Part shown: positions 6,682 to 6,831 of the stretch, in pieces
Layout of the letters: every line of letters begins with the position of its first letter
Numbering within the stretch: position 1 is the first letter of the stretch
Assembly (NCBI GenBank): GCA_017380275.1
Contig: JAFOEH010000080.1
Span: forward strand, 1-6,831
Source: Alistipes sp.
GTDB taxonomy: Bacteria > Bacteroidota > Bacteroidia > Bacteroidales > Rikenellaceae
Direction of reading: 5' to 3'
Length of the DNA: 6,831 bases
Notes under the pieces: generated by a model
Told to the model about the DNA's origin: nothing
What the model saw: the letters and a program-made list of their open reading frames with translations, nothing else
Database searches by the model: none
Translations under genes and position numbers: made by a program

Positions 6682-6736
6682 GGCCAAAATCGCCGAGTGA
6701 TTGGACCGATATTCTTCCTCGGGATGATTAAAACAA

Positions 6737-6771
6737 AACAACCTGCCAGACTTCTCAGTTGGCAGGTTGTT
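6737..6771 (-). terminator. Intrinsic terminator of the upstream EF-P-like gene
   Basis: A perfect 12-base-pair stem joins AACAACCTGCCA (6737-6748) to TGGCAGGTTGTT (6760-6771). Three more pairs (6750-6752 with 6757-6759, past a one-base bulge at 6749) close a four-base loop. On the minus strand the stem is followed by TTGTTTTAATC, a T-rich tract (6736 downward). The plus-strand side has only a short TTTT at 6778-6781, so the terminator works mainly for minus-strand transcripts. It starts 21 bases after the stop codon at 6793 and should insulate the efflux operon from read-through. Confidence 0.88.
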
Positions 6772-6792
6772 CTATGCTTTTCAGCTCTCCGA

Positions 6793-6831
6793 TTAGCGGA
6801 TACGCTCCTTGTACTCGCGAGTACGGCTATC
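6793..6831 (-). CDS. efp: 3' end of a gene, probably elongation factor P (last 12 codons)
   Basis: Reading the minus strand from the right edge gives DSRTREYKERIR and then TAA at 6795-6793. This matches the C-terminal signature of elongation factor P, whose last residues in many bacteria follow the pattern V-D-[TS]-R-T-x-E-Y-x-x-R-[VI]. EF-P enters the ribosome to relieve stalling at consecutive prolines. Only the last dozen residues are visible, so the modified tip residue and the length cannot be judged. The frame is supported by the stop codon and the strong terminator just beyond it. Its presence beside the efflux operon looks like ordinary neighbourhood, separated by that terminator. Confidence 0.65.
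   Translation of the reverse strand, partial: DSRTREYKERIR

Larger units (their letters stand above)
6348..6736. other. Non-coding regulatory spacer between the EF-P terminator and tetR
   Basis: About 390 AT-rich bases carry no convincing gene. Minus-strand ATGs after the distal promoter open only into frames of a few codons (for example MCVK then stop near 6530). The spacer holds two full promoters, one isolated -7 box, several tandem or inverted repeats near the proximal promoter, repeated CCAAAAT words, and one 12-base palindrome. I see no tRNA, riboswitch or CRISPR pattern. Confidence 0.7.

Noticed and set aside
6549..6731. A 60-codon plus-strand frame in the spacer
   Set aside because: No plus-strand promoter is seen, it crosses minus-strand promoter elements, and its composition looks like random AT-rich translation.
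6517..6741. A 74-codon minus-strand frame in the spacer, rich in Cys, Lys and Arg
   Set aside because: Its ATG lies in the terminator stem and upstream of the distal promoter's start site, so the distal transcript would lack the start codon. The promoter boxes fall inside it and no family resemblance is visible.

Overview
The window holds a tripartite RND-type multidrug efflux operon, all on the minus strand. Transcription runs from high to low coordinates: TetR-family repressor, TolC-like outer-membrane factor, lipoprotein membrane-fusion protein, then AcrB-like inner-membrane RND pump. A small gene follows 15 bases after the pump and is cut by the left edge. At the right edge are the last 12 codons of an upstream gene on the same strand, probably elongation factor P, followed by its own intrinsic terminator.

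The organism is most likely a member of the Bacteroidota, probably order Bacteroidales. The coding regions are GC-balanced with many GAG, CGC and ATC codons, while the spacers are very AT-rich. No start codon has a well-placed Shine-Dalgarno sequence. The spacer ahead of the operon has two textbook Bacteroidetes promoters (TTTG, 19 bases, TAnnTTTG). An Alistipes-like (Rikenellaceae) origin is a guess from codon usage only.

Layout from right to left: 6793-6831 is the EF-P-like 3' end; 6737-6771 is its terminator hairpin; 6348-6736 is a non-coding regulatory spacer with a distal promoter (6651-6681), a proximal promoter (6373-6403) and several short direct repeats; 5682-6347 is tetR; 4279-5640 is the outer-membrane factor; 3238-4263 is the membrane-fusion protein; 90-3191 is the RND pump; 1-74 is the start of a small protein, possibly PII-like. 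Gene spacings are 41, 15, 46 and 15 bases, with no terminator seen between genes, so one transcript is likely.

Functionally, the pump would take substrates from the inner membrane or periplasm using proton motive force. The membrane-fusion protein would bridge it to the outer-membrane channel, and the TetR protein would repress its own operon until a ligand binds. The operon is a familiar type. The parts worth a second look are the regulatory spacer, the non-AcrB-like ion-relay residues of the pump, and the small downstream gene. I did not find a convincing undescribed system.
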